A stretch of DNA of 64,000 bases, taken from NCBI GenBank assembly GCA_028689585.1, contig JAQVCW010000015.1:1-64000 (forward strand), read 5' to 3'. Within the stretch, counting starts at the first letter, position 1; each line of letters opens with the position of its first letter. This DNA is from Lachnospiraceae bacterium. GTDB taxonomy: Bacteria; Bacillota; Clostridia; Lachnospirales; Lachnospiraceae. The translations under genes were made by a program, and so were the position numbers. Below, in pieces: positions 53,837 to 62,362 of the stretch. The notes beneath the pieces were generated by a model. That model searched no databases and was not told the origin of the DNA. It saw only the letters and a list, made by a program, of their open reading frames with translations.

Positions 53837-54433
53837 ATGAAACTTACTGAACAAAACTTCATTCAGCAAATGATGCTTGGAAATGAAAAAGCTCTGGAAT
53901 ATGTGATGATCCATTATGGAGGGCTGGTCAAATCTGTAATTCACCGGTATCTGTATCCCCTGTCGCAGTTTGAAGAGGAATGCGCCAGCGATGTGTTCTA
54001 TGCGGTCTGGGAGCACTGTGCTTCTTTTCAGCCGGAAAAGAATCCCTTTTCCAACTGGATTGCCGGCATTGCCAGAATCAAAGCGCTGGATTATAAACGA
54101 AAATATGCCAGACGTCTTCTGGAAACCGGCTTGGACATGGAATTAAATGCCGATGGTACCTCTGATCTGGTAAAATTAATTCAGGAAGAATTTTCAGAGG
54201 AAACGAAACAGATGCTGTCCTGTCTGAAGCCTCAGGATCAGGAACTGTTCTGTAAGCTCTATGTGGATGAAATGACAATAGATGAAATCAGCGCAGAGAG
54301 CGGCATTTCAAAGCCGGTGATTTACAACCGCCTTTCCAGAGCGCGGAAAAAAATCAAACGTATGTTTCCCCGCGGCGGAAAGTCCGACAGAAATTCAGAT
54401 AAAAATAAGGAGGGAAAATCTTATGAAGAATGA
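53837..54433 (+). CDS. ECF-type RNA polymerase sigma factor
   Basis: This encodes 198 residues from ATG 53837 (AAAGGAG upstream; an in-frame start at 53756 lacks a ribosome site). It has sigma region 2 (YGGLVKSVIHRYLYP, ECASDVFYAVWEHCASFQPE, WIAGIARIKALDYKRK) and region 4 (LKPQDQELFCKLYVDEMTID, EISAESGISKPVIYNRLSRA). The stop overlaps the anti-sigma start by 11 bases. Such pairs sense envelope stress. An A/T-rich stretch with GTTACG and TATAGTATAAC at 53735-53757 may be its own promoter. Confidence 0.92.
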   Translation: MKLTEQNFIQQMMLGNEKALEYVMIHYGGLVKSVIHRYLYPLSQFEEECASDVFYAVWEHCASFQPEKNPFSNWIAGIARIKALDYKRKYARRLLETGLDMELNADGTSDLVKLIQEEFSEETKQMLSCLKPQDQELFCKLYVDEMTIDEISAESGISKPVIYNRLSRARKKIKRMFPRGGKSDRNSDKNKEGKSYEE

Positions 54434-55490
54434 TATTTATACCCTGTTGAATGAGATAGATCATCAGCCGGATTTTTACGAGACGATGTCAGTATCCATG
54501 GCTGACCGTAAAAAATGGAAAAAAGATTTTTCCCGCAGAAAACCGGCAGGAACCGTTCCTTCTGGAAAACGGATCCGATATGCTGCCGCAGCCGCCGGGC
54601 TGCTCCTGCTGGCCGGTGCGGTAAGCCCGGTGGGGCAACTGGTGTATGCCCAGGCTAAAGCTGCTCTGTACAATATTTCTGAGCTGCTGGGAAGCAAAAA
54701 GGACCTGGAACCTTACCGCACGGTAATTGGCCGGTCGGTTACAAGAAAAGGAATTACGGTTACTTTAAACGATGTCATCCTGGATGAAGAGGCTGTGGTG
54801 TTTTCCGTCACTGCCACTGCACCGGAGGCACTGACCACTTCGGAAGCTGAGGCGGAATATCTGGTCTATCCATATGTATACATCAATGGGAAAATGGCTT
54901 CTGCAGCCGGAAGCGGTGTCAGCAGTAAGGCGGATGATTACAACATGGTTTATTGTGGACAACTGGAGGTCCCGAATGTTGATCTTTCCGATGAAATGAA
55001 TATTGCTATGTATTTTAATGTGAAGGGGAACAATTTTGATTTCCTTTTCTCTGCTTCTGCGGAGGAGCTGATGGCGGATACGACTACCATCCCATTAAAT
55101 CAGACCTTTCTGCTGCCGGACCAGACTTCTGTCACTTTTACAAAATATACCTCCAACAGTCTGACGCAGCGGATTTATTTTAAGACGTCCGGAGAACACA
55201 TGGATTATGATGTGATCTTGAGCGGAACGGATGACCTGGGAAATGAAGTGGAATTTTCAATGGGATACTACGAAAATGGAATCGGACGGCTGGAGGTCAG
55301 CGCAATCGATGATGGCTGTGTGAAAGACGAAGCCAGCCGCCTCACCCTCACGGCTTATGCTGGCAGGATGCAGGAGGAAAACGGCGGGATAAATGAAAAA
55401 CGGGAGGCCATGGTATCCGACAGTGCCAAAAGCGGGCTGGCAGGCGCAGGAAGAGAAAAGGGAAATGATTTTGTCATTTCGCTGAAATGA
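54423..55490 (+). CDS. DUF4179-type membrane anti-sigma factor
   Basis: This encodes 355 residues from ATG 54423, overlapping the sigma gene. A short cytoplasmic N-terminus (residues 1-44) is expected to bind the sigma factor. One membrane helix (YAAAAAGLLLLAGAVSPVGQ) and a large outside domain follow (RTVIGRSVTRKGITVTLNDV, DEEAVVFSVTATAPEA, RIYFKTSGEHMDYDVILSGT). This is the usual partner of this sigma subgroup. The signal sensed is unknown. Confidence 0.85.
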   Translation: MKNDIYTLLNEIDHQPDFYETMSVSMADRKKWKKDFSRRKPAGTVPSGKRIRYAAAAAGLLLLAGAVSPVGQLVYAQAKAALYNISELLGSKKDLEPYRTVIGRSVTRKGITVTLNDVILDEEAVVFSVTATAPEALTTSEAEAEYLVYPYVYINGKMASAAGSGVSSKADDYNMVYCGQLEVPNVDLSDEMNIAMYFNVKGNNFDFLFSASAEELMADTTTIPLNQTFLLPDQTSVTFTKYTSNSLTQRIYFKTSGEHMDYDVILSGTDDLGNEVEFSMGYYENGIGRLEVSAIDDGCVKDEASRLTLTAYAGRMQEENGGINEKREAMVSDSAKSGLAGAGREKGNDFVISLK

Positions 55491-55551
55491 TCTTTTGCTG
55501 TATAACAAAGTGCAGTGCGGGCTATCCTGTAAATGAAAAGTATCAGGTTCA

Positions 55552-55601
55552 GGCGGCGTCGGCCCATTTGCCAAAGGCAAATTTGAAATGGGCCGATGTT
55601 C
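55552..55601 (+). repeat. Leader palindrome, copy 12 (before plsY-like gene)
   Basis: GCGGCGTCGGCCCATTTGCC, GGCAAATTTG and AATGGGCCGATGTTC. Paired changes (TCGGCCC with GGGCCGA) keep the outer stem. It ends 18 bp before the start. Confidence 0.85.
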
Positions 55602-55618
55602 AAAAGGGAGGGAAATAA

Positions 55619-56230
55619 ATGGCTGTTTTGTGGCGGATGGTATGTATAGCTGTGGGATATCTGTTCGGAAACTTTCTGACAGCGGAAGCAGTGGCAAAGC
55701 TGGCCGCAGGAAAGAGTGCGGATCAGATTGGCACGGGAAATCCGGGGATGGCTAATATTATGGCTAATCTGGGAAAAAAGGCCGGATTACTGGTTCTGGC
55801 AGGAGATGCGGTCAAGACGCTGCTGGCGGTGGCGGGCGCATATTTACTGGCGGGAAATCAAATCGGCAGGGCAGCAGTGCTCTATGCGGGCATCGGAGCA
55901 ATCTGCGGACATAATTATCCGGTGTGGAAGAAAGGGAGGGGCGGCAAGGGAGTGACCGTGACCTGCGTATGGCTGATCTGCTGTTTTGGAATTCCCGGCG
56001 TTCTGTGCAGCATTGCCGGAGGCGCGGCGGTGATGATCTGGCGCAGTCTGGCTCTTGGCGCGGTTATAATTCCATTTCTCGCGGTGATACCGGCATTTTG
56101 GATCAGCGGTGCGGAGGGAGGCATTCTGGTGCTGCTGTCGGCGCTGATGATGGTCAGCAGGCATATAACCGGGCTGCGGGAGTTCATCCTGAAAGAAGAT
56201 GAGACCCACACCTCTATAGGGGGTGAGTAA
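55619..56230 (+). CDS. PlsY-like glycerol-3-phosphate acyltransferase, diverged
   Basis: This encodes 203 residues from ATG 55619 (GGGAGGG upstream). Five to six membrane segments are present. PlsY motifs are recognisable but altered: IGTGNPGMANIMANLGKKAG (usual SGNPGATN) and GHNYPVWKKGRGGKGVTVT (usual GH..P..L.F.GGKG). PlsY moves acyl groups from acyl-phosphate to glycerol-3-phosphate. The changes suggest a second, specialised paralogue; the standard plsY would lie elsewhere. Confidence 0.8.
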   Translation: MAVLWRMVCIAVGYLFGNFLTAEAVAKLAAGKSADQIGTGNPGMANIMANLGKKAGLLVLAGDAVKTLLAVAGAYLLAGNQIGRAAVLYAGIGAICGHNYPVWKKGRGGKGVTVTCVWLICCFGIPGVLCSIAGGAAVMIWRSLALGAVIIPFLAVIPAFWISGAEGGILVLLSALMMVSRHITGLREFILKEDETHTSIGGE

Positions 56231-56414
56231 ATAGCAAGTTCGTCTTGGCGGGGAGTCCAATCGCCTTCCGGGATAAAGCCTCTGGCGGTTGTTAAGAGCC
56301 AGTGGCTCTTGTTTGGCAACAATCGAAGCGGAACGCAGATGCAGAGGCGCGCAGAGCATGTCATGCGAAATATGACGGGCCTTGCAGCCAGAACGCAGAG
56401 GCGATCCTGAATTT
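56231..56414. other. Gene-free gap after the plsY-like gene
   Basis: No gene is seen. A small GAGCCAGTGGCTC hairpin (about 56297-56309) is present. Confidence 0.4.
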
Positions 56415-56467
56415 AAAAACAGACAGGCTTCACCCTCTTTGGCAGAGGAAGAAGCCTGTCTGTTTTT
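56415..56467. terminator. Bidirectional terminator between plsY-like and caxA-like genes
   Basis: AAAAACAGACAGGCTTC and GAAGCCTGTCTGTTTTT are exact complements, giving T tracts on both strands between convergent genes. Confidence 0.92.
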
Positions 56468-56495
56468 GCAGCAGTCAATTTTCGCTGAGATGTAA

Positions 56496-57437
56496 TTAAT
56501 AAATCAGATAGAAAAAGTATAATGCGTATCCAATCAACAGAAGAATGCCGCCGGAGCGTGAGAGCTTCTTTTTGCGGAACACGCAGAAGAACAGAAGAAG
56601 CATTGCGGCTGCGGCCACGATACTGTCAATCAGAAATCCGGCACTGTAGGCCACCGGGGTAATGACTGCGGTGATGCCAACTACAAATAAAATATTGAAG
56701 ATGTTGCTGCCCACGATATTTCCCACCGCGATGCCGGAATTTCCTTTGAGGGCGGCAGTGACGCTGGTTACCAGCTCGGGGAGAGAGGTGCCGAAAGCAA
56801 CGATGGTGAGTCCAATCAGACGTTCGCTCATTCCGAAAATCTTAGCCAGAGCAGTGGCAGCATCCACAGTAACATCGCTCCCCCACACAATCAGGACCAG
56901 ACCGGCTAAAATCAGAAATATAAAACGTGGAATAGAGTCGGTCGCTTTGAACACCGGAGCATCTTCTTCAGAAGACAGTCCGGATTTTGCCATCCACATC
57001 AGGTAAAGCAGATATATAACCATGAAGACCAGAAGAATGACACCCTCGATTCGGCCGACCTGCAGATCCATCAGTCCCATGAAAGCCAGAAGCGAGGTGA
57101 TGAGGAATACAAACGGTATTTCATAGCGGATCGTGCTGAACTGGACGGTGACAGTCTGGATGACTGAGGTAAGTCCAAGAATGAGCAGAACATTTAAAAT
57201 GTTGCTTCCGAGGATGTTGCCGATGGTAATCTCGGCGCTGCCCTTCAAGGCGGCCGAAATGCTGACAGCGGCTTCCGGAGCGCTGGTACCCATGGCAACA
57301 ATGGTCAGTCCGATGACCAGTTGAGGGATCCCGAAACGGCCTGCTATTTTAGAAGCTCCTTCCACAAACCAGTCAGCTCCTTTAATCAGCATAAAAAACC
57401 CCAGAATTAAAAGCAGTACTTGAATTGCAATATTCAT
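56496..57437 (-). CDS. Calcium/sodium antiporter (YrbG/CaCA family)
   Basis: This encodes 313 residues from ATG 57437 (GGAGG six bases upstream). Ten hydrophobic segments fall in two inverted halves, each with an alpha-repeat: VAMGTSAPEAAVSISAALKG then GNILGSNILNVLLILG, and VAFGTSLPELVTSVTAALKG then GNIVGSNIFNILFVVG. It exchanges Ca (or another cation) for Na or H. It has its own leftward promoter. Confidence 0.93.
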   Translation of the reverse strand: MNIAIQVLLLILGFFMLIKGADWFVEGASKIAGRFGIPQLVIGLTIVAMGTSAPEAAVSISAALKGSAEITIGNILGSNILNVLLILGLTSVIQTVTVQFSTIRYEIPFVFLITSLLAFMGLMDLQVGRIEGVILLVFMVIYLLYLMWMAKSGLSSEEDAPVFKATDSIPRFIFLILAGLVLIVWGSDVTVDAATALAKIFGMSERLIGLTIVAFGTSLPELVTSVTAALKGNSGIAVGNIVGSNIFNILFVVGITAVITPVAYSAGFLIDSIVAAAAMLLLFFCVFRKKKLSRSGGILLLIGYALYFFYLIY

Positions 57438-57485
57438 TTTTTCCTCCATTTGGCGATAAAATTTCAACGCCTCTAGTGCCGTTGT

Positions 57486-57514
57486 ATTTTAACATTATTT
57501 AATTTTTGAGTCAA
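57486..57514 (-). promoter_or_regulatory. Promoter of the caxA-like gene
   Basis: On the minus strand TTGACT (57514-57509), 17 bp, TAAAAT (57491-57486). Confidence 0.75.
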
Positions 57515-57541
57515 GAAGTAAAATAACAGACATTCCGCGAT

Positions 57542-57581
57542 AAAAAGGAGGCTTTCGCTGCTGGCGGGAGCCTCCTTTTTT
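57542..57581. terminator. Terminator of DAHP synthase gene
   Basis: AAAAAGGAGGCT and AGCCTCCTTTTTT pair. T tracts on both strands; it ends the leftward aro transcript. Confidence 0.85.
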
Positions 57582-57590
57582 CTGAAATGC

Positions 57591-57700
57591 TTTCTTGCTG
57601 TATAGGAAAGTGCTCCTATACAACAAGAAAGTGCTTTCGGCATATGGGTGCGCAGCTACGCGCGCGGAACAAAAGTTGTGCGAAGCACACCTTTGTTTCA
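57591..57700. repeat. Double hairpin after the aro gene
   Basis: CTTTCTTGCTGTATAGGA (57591-57608) pairs with TCCTATACAACAAGAAAG (57615-57632) around AAGTGC. A second hairpin (AACAAAAGTTGTGC GAA GCACACCTTTGTTT, about 57668-57698) follows. A partial copy of the first (CTTTTGCTGTATAACAAAGT) lies at 55494-55513, just before leader palindrome 12. Confidence 0.7.
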
Positions 57701-57726
57701 ATGAGGATAAAATCAAAATACGAAAA

Positions 57727-58761
57727 TCAGCACATCTTGTAAATATCGTAAATCAGTTTTTCAGAGTCATCCCAGCCCAGGCAGGGATCTGTGATGGACT
57801 GACCATATACGTGAGGGCAGGCACCGATTTTCTGGCTGCCTCCTTCGAGGTAGCTTTCAATCATCAGCCCCTTTATCATTGTCTTGATTTCGGGGTTGTA
57901 ATTGCGGCTGTGAAGCACCTCATGGCAGATACGGATCTGCTCCATGTACTGCTTGTTGGAATTGGAGTGGTTGGCATCAATGATGGCAGCAGGATTGTTT
58001 AATCCGCGTTTTCCATACATTTCCAACAGCAGCATCAGGTCTTCATAATGATAGTTCGGGATGCAGTTTCCGTGTTTGTTTACAGCACCGCGCAGAATGA
58101 CATGCGCCAGATCATTGCCGTCTGTGGTCACATCCCATCCGCGGTAAATAAAGTTATGCTGACTCTGGGCAGCCTGGACAGAATTGAACATGACGGACAG
58201 GTCTCCGCTGGTGGGGTTTTTCATGCCGGCTGGTACGTCCATGCCGCTGACAGTCATACGGTGCTGCTGATCCTCTACAGAACGTGCGCCGATGGCTACG
58301 TAGGAGAGAATGTCGTTCAGGTAACGGAAATTTTCTGGATAGAGCATTTCGTCGGCAGCGGTCAGACCGGTCTCCTCGATGGCCCGGATGTGCATTTTAC
58401 GGATTGCGATGATGCCTGTCAGAAGATCCGGCTTCTTTTCGGGATCCGGCTGATGAATCATGCCTTTGTATCCCTGGCCGTTGGTACGCGGCTTATTGGT
58501 ATAGATACGGGGAACCAGGATCAGACGATCGCCAACTTTATCCTGCATCTTAGCGAGACGTCCCAGATAATCGCAGACCGTATCCTCATTATCAGCGGAG
58601 CAGGGACCAATGATGACCAGAAATTTATCCGATTCGCCGGTAAAGACCTTACGAATCATATCATCCCGCTCTGCTTTGATTTTCTGAACTCGTTCTGACA
58701 GTGGAAGCTGCTGCTTAATCTCTGCCGGTATTGGCAGTTTTTTAATAAAATTCATTCCCAT
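57727..58761 (-). CDS. 3-deoxy-7-phosphoheptulonate (DAHP) synthase, class I
   Basis: This encodes 344 residues from ATG 58761 (AAAGGAG upstream). AroG/F/H-type motifs are LVIIGPCSADNEDTVCDYLG, the PEP site KPRTNGQGYKGMIHQPD, AADEMLYPENFRYL, and IIDANHSNSNKQ. It makes DAHP from PEP and erythrose-4-phosphate, the first step to aromatic amino acids. The family is usually feedback-inhibited by Phe, Tyr or Trp; which one cannot be read here. It is a single gene on the minus strand. Confidence 0.94.
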   Translation of the reverse strand: MGMNFIKKLPIPAEIKQQLPLSERVQKIKAERDDMIRKVFTGESDKFLVIIGPCSADNEDTVCDYLGRLAKMQDKVGDRLILVPRIYTNKPRTNGQGYKGMIHQPDPEKKPDLLTGIIAIRKMHIRAIEETGLTAADEMLYPENFRYLNDILSYVAIGARSVEDQQHRMTVSGMDVPAGMKNPTSGDLSVMFNSVQAAQSQHNFIYRGWDVTTDGNDLAHVILRGAVNKHGNCIPNYHYEDLMLLLEMYGKRGLNNPAAIIDANHSNSNKQYMEQIRICHEVLHSRNYNPEIKTMIKGLMIESYLEGGSQKIGACPHVYGQSITDPCLGWDDSEKLIYDIYKMC

Positions 58762-58867
58762 GATATCTAAATACTCCTTTGTAAGTGTAATAAGAGCTTA
58801 AAAACATCCTTATTATAGTATATGAAGCGCAGAAAGTCGATATAAAATTGCGGGAAACCGAAAATAA

Positions 58868-58960
58868 GGGGGGACGGTTCTGGGGGACGGTTCTTCGTCC
58901 TGAATTCAGGACAAAGAACCGTCCCCCAGAACCGTCCCCTCCAAGCCCCCCAAGAACCGC
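58868..58960. repeat. GGGGACGGTTCT palindrome, copy 1 (REP-like)
   Basis: GGGGACGGTTCT occurs twice in tandem, then GTCCTGAATTCAGGAC at the centre, then AGAACCGTCCCC twice, forming a near-perfect 70-bp palindrome (58870-58939). The tail TCCAAGCCCCCCAA is shared with copy 2. Elements with this core are seen near REP-associated transposase genes in other genomes; none is here. Confidence 0.9.
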
Positions 58961-59261
58961 CTTTTGAACGTTTTTCACTCAAAAAAGTATCGACATCAGT
59001 GACAGTGAAATCATCTAAGCGTGTCTTGTTGACAGATTCCATAAAAGTGTAATAATTGTTACGATTATCACTACCTTTATGGAGGAGCATTTGGATAATA
59101 AAAGTGCTTGTGTGAAAAACAATGGTGTGGTAACTTAACTATAAATACTTTTAAAAAGAAACTAAACTGCCTATTTTAGAAAAAGAAACGCTGTGCCACA
59201 GCCTCGGTAGGCCATCGCACAGCGATTTTGTTCAATTTGAATTTGCGGGAGGTAAAAAGGA
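58961..59261. other. Gap before the orphan membrane gene
   Basis: No gene is supported. A hairpin CGCTGTGC...GCACAGCG with inner GCC/GGC (59189-59225), followed by ATTTTG, is the only clear structure. It is likely a terminator. Confidence 0.5.
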
Positions 59262-59759
59262 ATGGTACTATTTATTGAATGCATTATAGGATGTATTGTT
59301 TTTGGCGTAGGGATTATTTCTTCAGTTCTTGCAAATAAAGAATTTTGGATACAAGATTATCCACCTATGGTTCAAAAAAGATATATTGAACTTCACCCCG
59401 ACTACAAAGTACTTGCGAAAAAAGAAGAAACCAAAGCATTGATCATCAAAAAGGTATTGGTGTGTATCCTATTTATAGGTCTATTATCGGTTATGGTTTA
59501 TTTTGCAGGTGCAAATAGCTTTATTAGTGGCTTTGCCTATTGTTATGTCATATGGTTGGTTGTAAATTTGTTTGATTTGATTGTACTTGATATTGGTATT
59601 CTTGCATATTGGAAGAAAACACGTTTAGAAGGAACAGAAGATATGGATAAAGAATATTGCGGAAACTATAAGAAACATATTATTGATTTTGGATATGGAA
59701 TGGGGATAGGACTTGTGGTCGCAAGCATTGTAGGCGGAGTATCTGCATTGCTGTTTTAA
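59262..59759 (+). CDS. Orphan integral membrane protein, unknown
   Basis: This encodes 165 residues from ATG 59262 (GGGAGGT upstream). Four hydrophobic segments can be seen: residues about 2-24, 65-82, 88-112 and 142-164. A soluble loop between the first two contains IQDYPPMVQKRYIELHPDYK. Codon use is more A/T-rich than neighbouring genes. It lies alone between two GGGGACGGTTCT palindromes in the same orientation, so it may have come with them. I do not recognise the family. Confidence 0.75.
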   Translation: MVLFIECIIGCIVFGVGIISSVLANKEFWIQDYPPMVQKRYIELHPDYKVLAKKEETKALIIKKVLVCILFIGLLSVMVYFAGANSFISGFAYCYVIWLVVNLFDLIVLDIGILAYWKKTRLEGTEDMDKEYCGNYKKHIIDFGYGMGIGLVVASIVGGVSALLF

Positions 59760-59777
59760 GATAAATTTCAAAAATAA

Positions 59778-59876
59778 GGGGGACGGTTCTTCGTCCCGAA
59801 TTCAGGACCGAGAACCGTCCCCGAGAACCGGACCAAGAACCGTCCCCTCCAAGAACCGTCCCCTCCAAGCCCCCCA
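59778..59876. repeat. GGGGACGGTTCT palindrome, copy 2 (REP-like)
   Basis: GGGGACGGTTCTTCGTCC, a central GAATTC, then AGAACCGTCCCC, followed by further AAGAACCGTCCCCTCC units. It has the same orientation and the same tail as copy 1. Confidence 0.9.
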
Positions 59877-59994
59877 ACAGAATGTTGACCTGCACCTCAC
59901 TTATTGATATAATAAGAAGCACGCTGAGAACACGAAGTTTTGTAAATCAGCATCTTATGGCAAAACGATACTAACAAAGGCAGGGCAGGACAAA

Positions 59995-60444
59995 ATGAAA
60001 AGACCTTATTTTCCGATGTTTATTGATTTATCGGAGCAGAAAGTAATTGTGGTGGGGGCAGGTACCATTGCGAAACGAAGGATACGTTCCCTTCTGGATT
60101 TTACAGATCATCTGGTGGTGATCGCGCCGGAGGTAAATAAAGAACTGGCAGATCTGGAAAAAGAAGGGCGTTTGAGCATATTGAGAAAAAAATATGAGCG
60201 GGAGGATATTTATGGAGCTGCAGTGGTGATTGCGGCAACGAATGATGCAAAAATAAACAATGATATTTACAGCGCCTGCAAATGCCTTGGCATTCAGGTA
60301 AATGTATGCAGTGATAAAGACAAATGTGATTTTTTCTTTCCTGGAATTGCGCTGAAGGACAATGTGGTTGTGGGCGTGACTGCCAGCGGCAAAGATCATA
60401 AGCTGGCCAGAGAAACTGTGGAAAAAATCCGTGAGATCTTATAG
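59995..60444 (+). CDS. Precorrin-2 dehydrogenase / sirohydrochlorin ferrochelatase-like
   Basis: This encodes 149 residues from ATG 59995. It has the NAD-binding fold of CysG-N/Met8/SirC: MFIDLSEQKVIVVGAGTIAK, RRIRSLLDFTDHLVVIAPEV, VIAATNDAKINNDIYSACKC and CDFFFPGIALKDNVVVGVTA. It would oxidise precorrin-2 to sirohydrochlorin on the way to siroheme or cobalamin. Only the N-terminal domain is present, a common short form in Clostridia. No other tetrapyrrole gene is adjacent. Confidence 0.88.
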   Translation: MKRPYFPMFIDLSEQKVIVVGAGTIAKRRIRSLLDFTDHLVVIAPEVNKELADLEKEGRLSILRKKYEREDIYGAAVVIAATNDAKINNDIYSACKCLGIQVNVCSDKDKCDFFFPGIALKDNVVVGVTASGKDHKLARETVEKIREIL

Positions 60445-60541
60445 ATATTTATGCAGATATTTATGGACAAATTATAGACAGCAATTCATAGACAGACGAA
60501 ACCAAAAATCAGGTGACACAAAAATATGAGAGGTAACCGGG

Positions 60542-62296
60542 ATGATGTACACAAAGAATGAATGGACCACAATCCTTGGAATTGGCGGAATTATTCTTGC
60601 CATGTTTCTTGCTTTTGCGGTATACAGTATTTATCACAAGAGGAAGGAAAAACAGAGGCTGCTGCTGCGCATTCGTGCTTCCTGGGGAGCCTGGCCTGAA
60701 CGGGAATATGAATATCAGGAGCTGGATGTGATTTCGGGATATTATCAGAACCGGAAGCAGGATTGTTTTCAGATCGATGATATCACTTGGAATGATCTGG
60801 ATATGGACCGGATTTTTATGCTGCTGAATCATACAAATTCCTACATGGGCGAAGGATACCTGTATTATCTGCTGAGAACTCCCTCTTATTCGGAAGAAGA
60901 GCTGCAGAAAAGAGAAGAACTGATCCGGTATTTTCAGGATCCGGCCCATACGGGTGAAAGGGAGCAGCTTCAGGTGTTTTTTGCTAAGGCAGGAAAATCT
61001 AAGCGTCAGCCGATTTTTGATACCATTTACAATCTGGCGGATGCCCAAAGCGGAAGCAAAGCTCATCATTATCTGATGGCAGGCCTGATACCGGCATCTG
61101 TGATTGTGCTTCTGATCAATCCAATGTCCGGAATTTTGCTCTTGCTGGCAGCAATGTTTATCAGCATGATGGACTATTATAAAAAGAAACGTCCGGTGGA
61201 GCCCTATGTACTGTCCTGCGGATTTTTACTCCGGACGCTGGAAACAGCAGAGGCTATGGAAAAAATCAATATTCCGGAACTGAAGCCCTACCAGGAACGA
61301 ATGCACGCGGCAAGAAAAACGTTCGGCAGACTGAAACGGAATACCGCATTTTTAATCATGGGTTCCAGGACGGACGGAGATTTACTGACAGCGTTTGTAA
61401 TGTATCTGAACAGCTGTTTCCATATCGATTTAATCCAATTTGATACAGTTGTAAAAGAGATGAAGAAGCACATTAGTGAATTTGAAATTCTGATCGAGGA
61501 GATTGGAAAGGTGGAGAGTGCCATTGCGATTGCTTCATTCCGGGAACTGATGCAGAATTATACGGTACCGGAGCTGAAAATGGCTGGAACAGAAAATTCG
61601 GGAAAACAGAATACAGTGCCGGTTCCATTTCTCGAGACTGCAGATCTGTATCATCCTCTGATTCAGGATCCGGTGACCAACAGCATTTCGACCAAAAGGG
61701 GAGTATTGCTCACCGGTTCCAATGCTTCAGGAAAATCCACATTTTTGAAGACAGTAGCCATCAATGCGCTGCTGGCCCAGAGTGTGCATACCTGCATGGC
61801 GTCCTCCTGGAAGAGCAGCTATTTCCGCGTATTTTCCTCCATGGCGCTGCAGGATAATCTGGTGGAGCAGGAGAGCTATTATATCGTGGAAATCAAATCC
61901 CTCAAGCGGGTGCTGGACCGGCTGGATGGAAAGGAGAATGCTGCACCGGTGCTCTGCTTTGTGGATGAGGTGCTGCGGGGGACCAATACGGTAGAACGAA
62001 TTGCAGCCTCTTCCCAGATTTTGAAATATATGACCGGCAGCCGGGTAATCTGCTTTGCAGCAACGCATGATATTGAACTGACTCATATACTGGAATCCAG
62101 TTATGATAATTATCATTTCCAGGAAGAGATCGAAGAGAATGATATTCATTTTGATTACATTCTGCATTCGGGACGTGCAGTGAGCCGCAATGCCATCAAG
62201 CTGCTGCAGATTATGGGATATGAGCCGGAGGTGATCCGGCAGGCAGAAGAAAATGCAGAACATTTCCTGGAGAGCGGGGAATGGGAGAAAATCTGA
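60542..62296 (+). CDS. Membrane-anchored MutS-like ATPase
   Basis: This encodes 584 residues from ATG 60542 (AGAGGT upstream). One membrane helix near residues 11-31 (ILGIGGIILAMFLAFAVYSI) and a hydrophobic pair near 180-220 precede a MutS core and ATPase: Walker A LLTGSNASGKSTFLK at about 397-411, Walker B VLCFVDEVLRGTNTVER, and FAATHDIELTHILE. It lacks the mismatch-reading N-terminal domain of MutS and the Smr domain of MutS2. It is a separate family of membrane MutS-like proteins with unknown function. Confidence 0.85.
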   Translation: MMYTKNEWTTILGIGGIILAMFLAFAVYSIYHKRKEKQRLLLRIRASWGAWPEREYEYQELDVISGYYQNRKQDCFQIDDITWNDLDMDRIFMLLNHTNSYMGEGYLYYLLRTPSYSEEELQKREELIRYFQDPAHTGEREQLQVFFAKAGKSKRQPIFDTIYNLADAQSGSKAHHYLMAGLIPASVIVLLINPMSGILLLLAAMFISMMDYYKKKRPVEPYVLSCGFLLRTLETAEAMEKINIPELKPYQERMHAARKTFGRLKRNTAFLIMGSRTDGDLLTAFVMYLNSCFHIDLIQFDTVVKEMKKHISEFEILIEEIGKVESAIAIASFRELMQNYTVPELKMAGTENSGKQNTVPVPFLETADLYHPLIQDPVTNSISTKRGVLLTGSNASGKSTFLKTVAINALLAQSVHTCMASSWKSSYFRVFSSMALQDNLVEQESYYIVEIKSLKRVLDRLDGKENAAPVLCFVDEVLRGTNTVERIAASSQILKYMTGSRVICFAATHDIELTHILESSYDNYHFQEEIEENDIHFDYILHSGRAVSRNAIKLLQIMGYEPEVIRQAEENAEHFLESGEWEKI

Positions 62297-62298
62297 CA

Positions 62299-62346
62299 GG
62301 CAGCGTCAGTCCATTTGCAGAAAGCAAATTCAGGAGGGACTGATGC
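62299..62346 (+). repeat. Leader palindrome, copy 13 (before rnhA)
   Basis: GGCAGCGTCAGTCCATTTGC, GCAAATTCAG and GAGGGACTGATGCC. Paired changes (AGTCC with GGACT) keep the stem. It ends 17 bp before rnhA. Confidence 0.8.
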
Positions 62347-62362
62347 CGGGGGAGGGAAAGAT

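Noticed and set aside
58767-59090. Minus-strand frame beginning MLLHKGSDNRNN
   Set aside because: It has no ribosome site and its second half reads through the GGGGACGGTTCT palindrome. It may be a gene remnant but cannot be supported.
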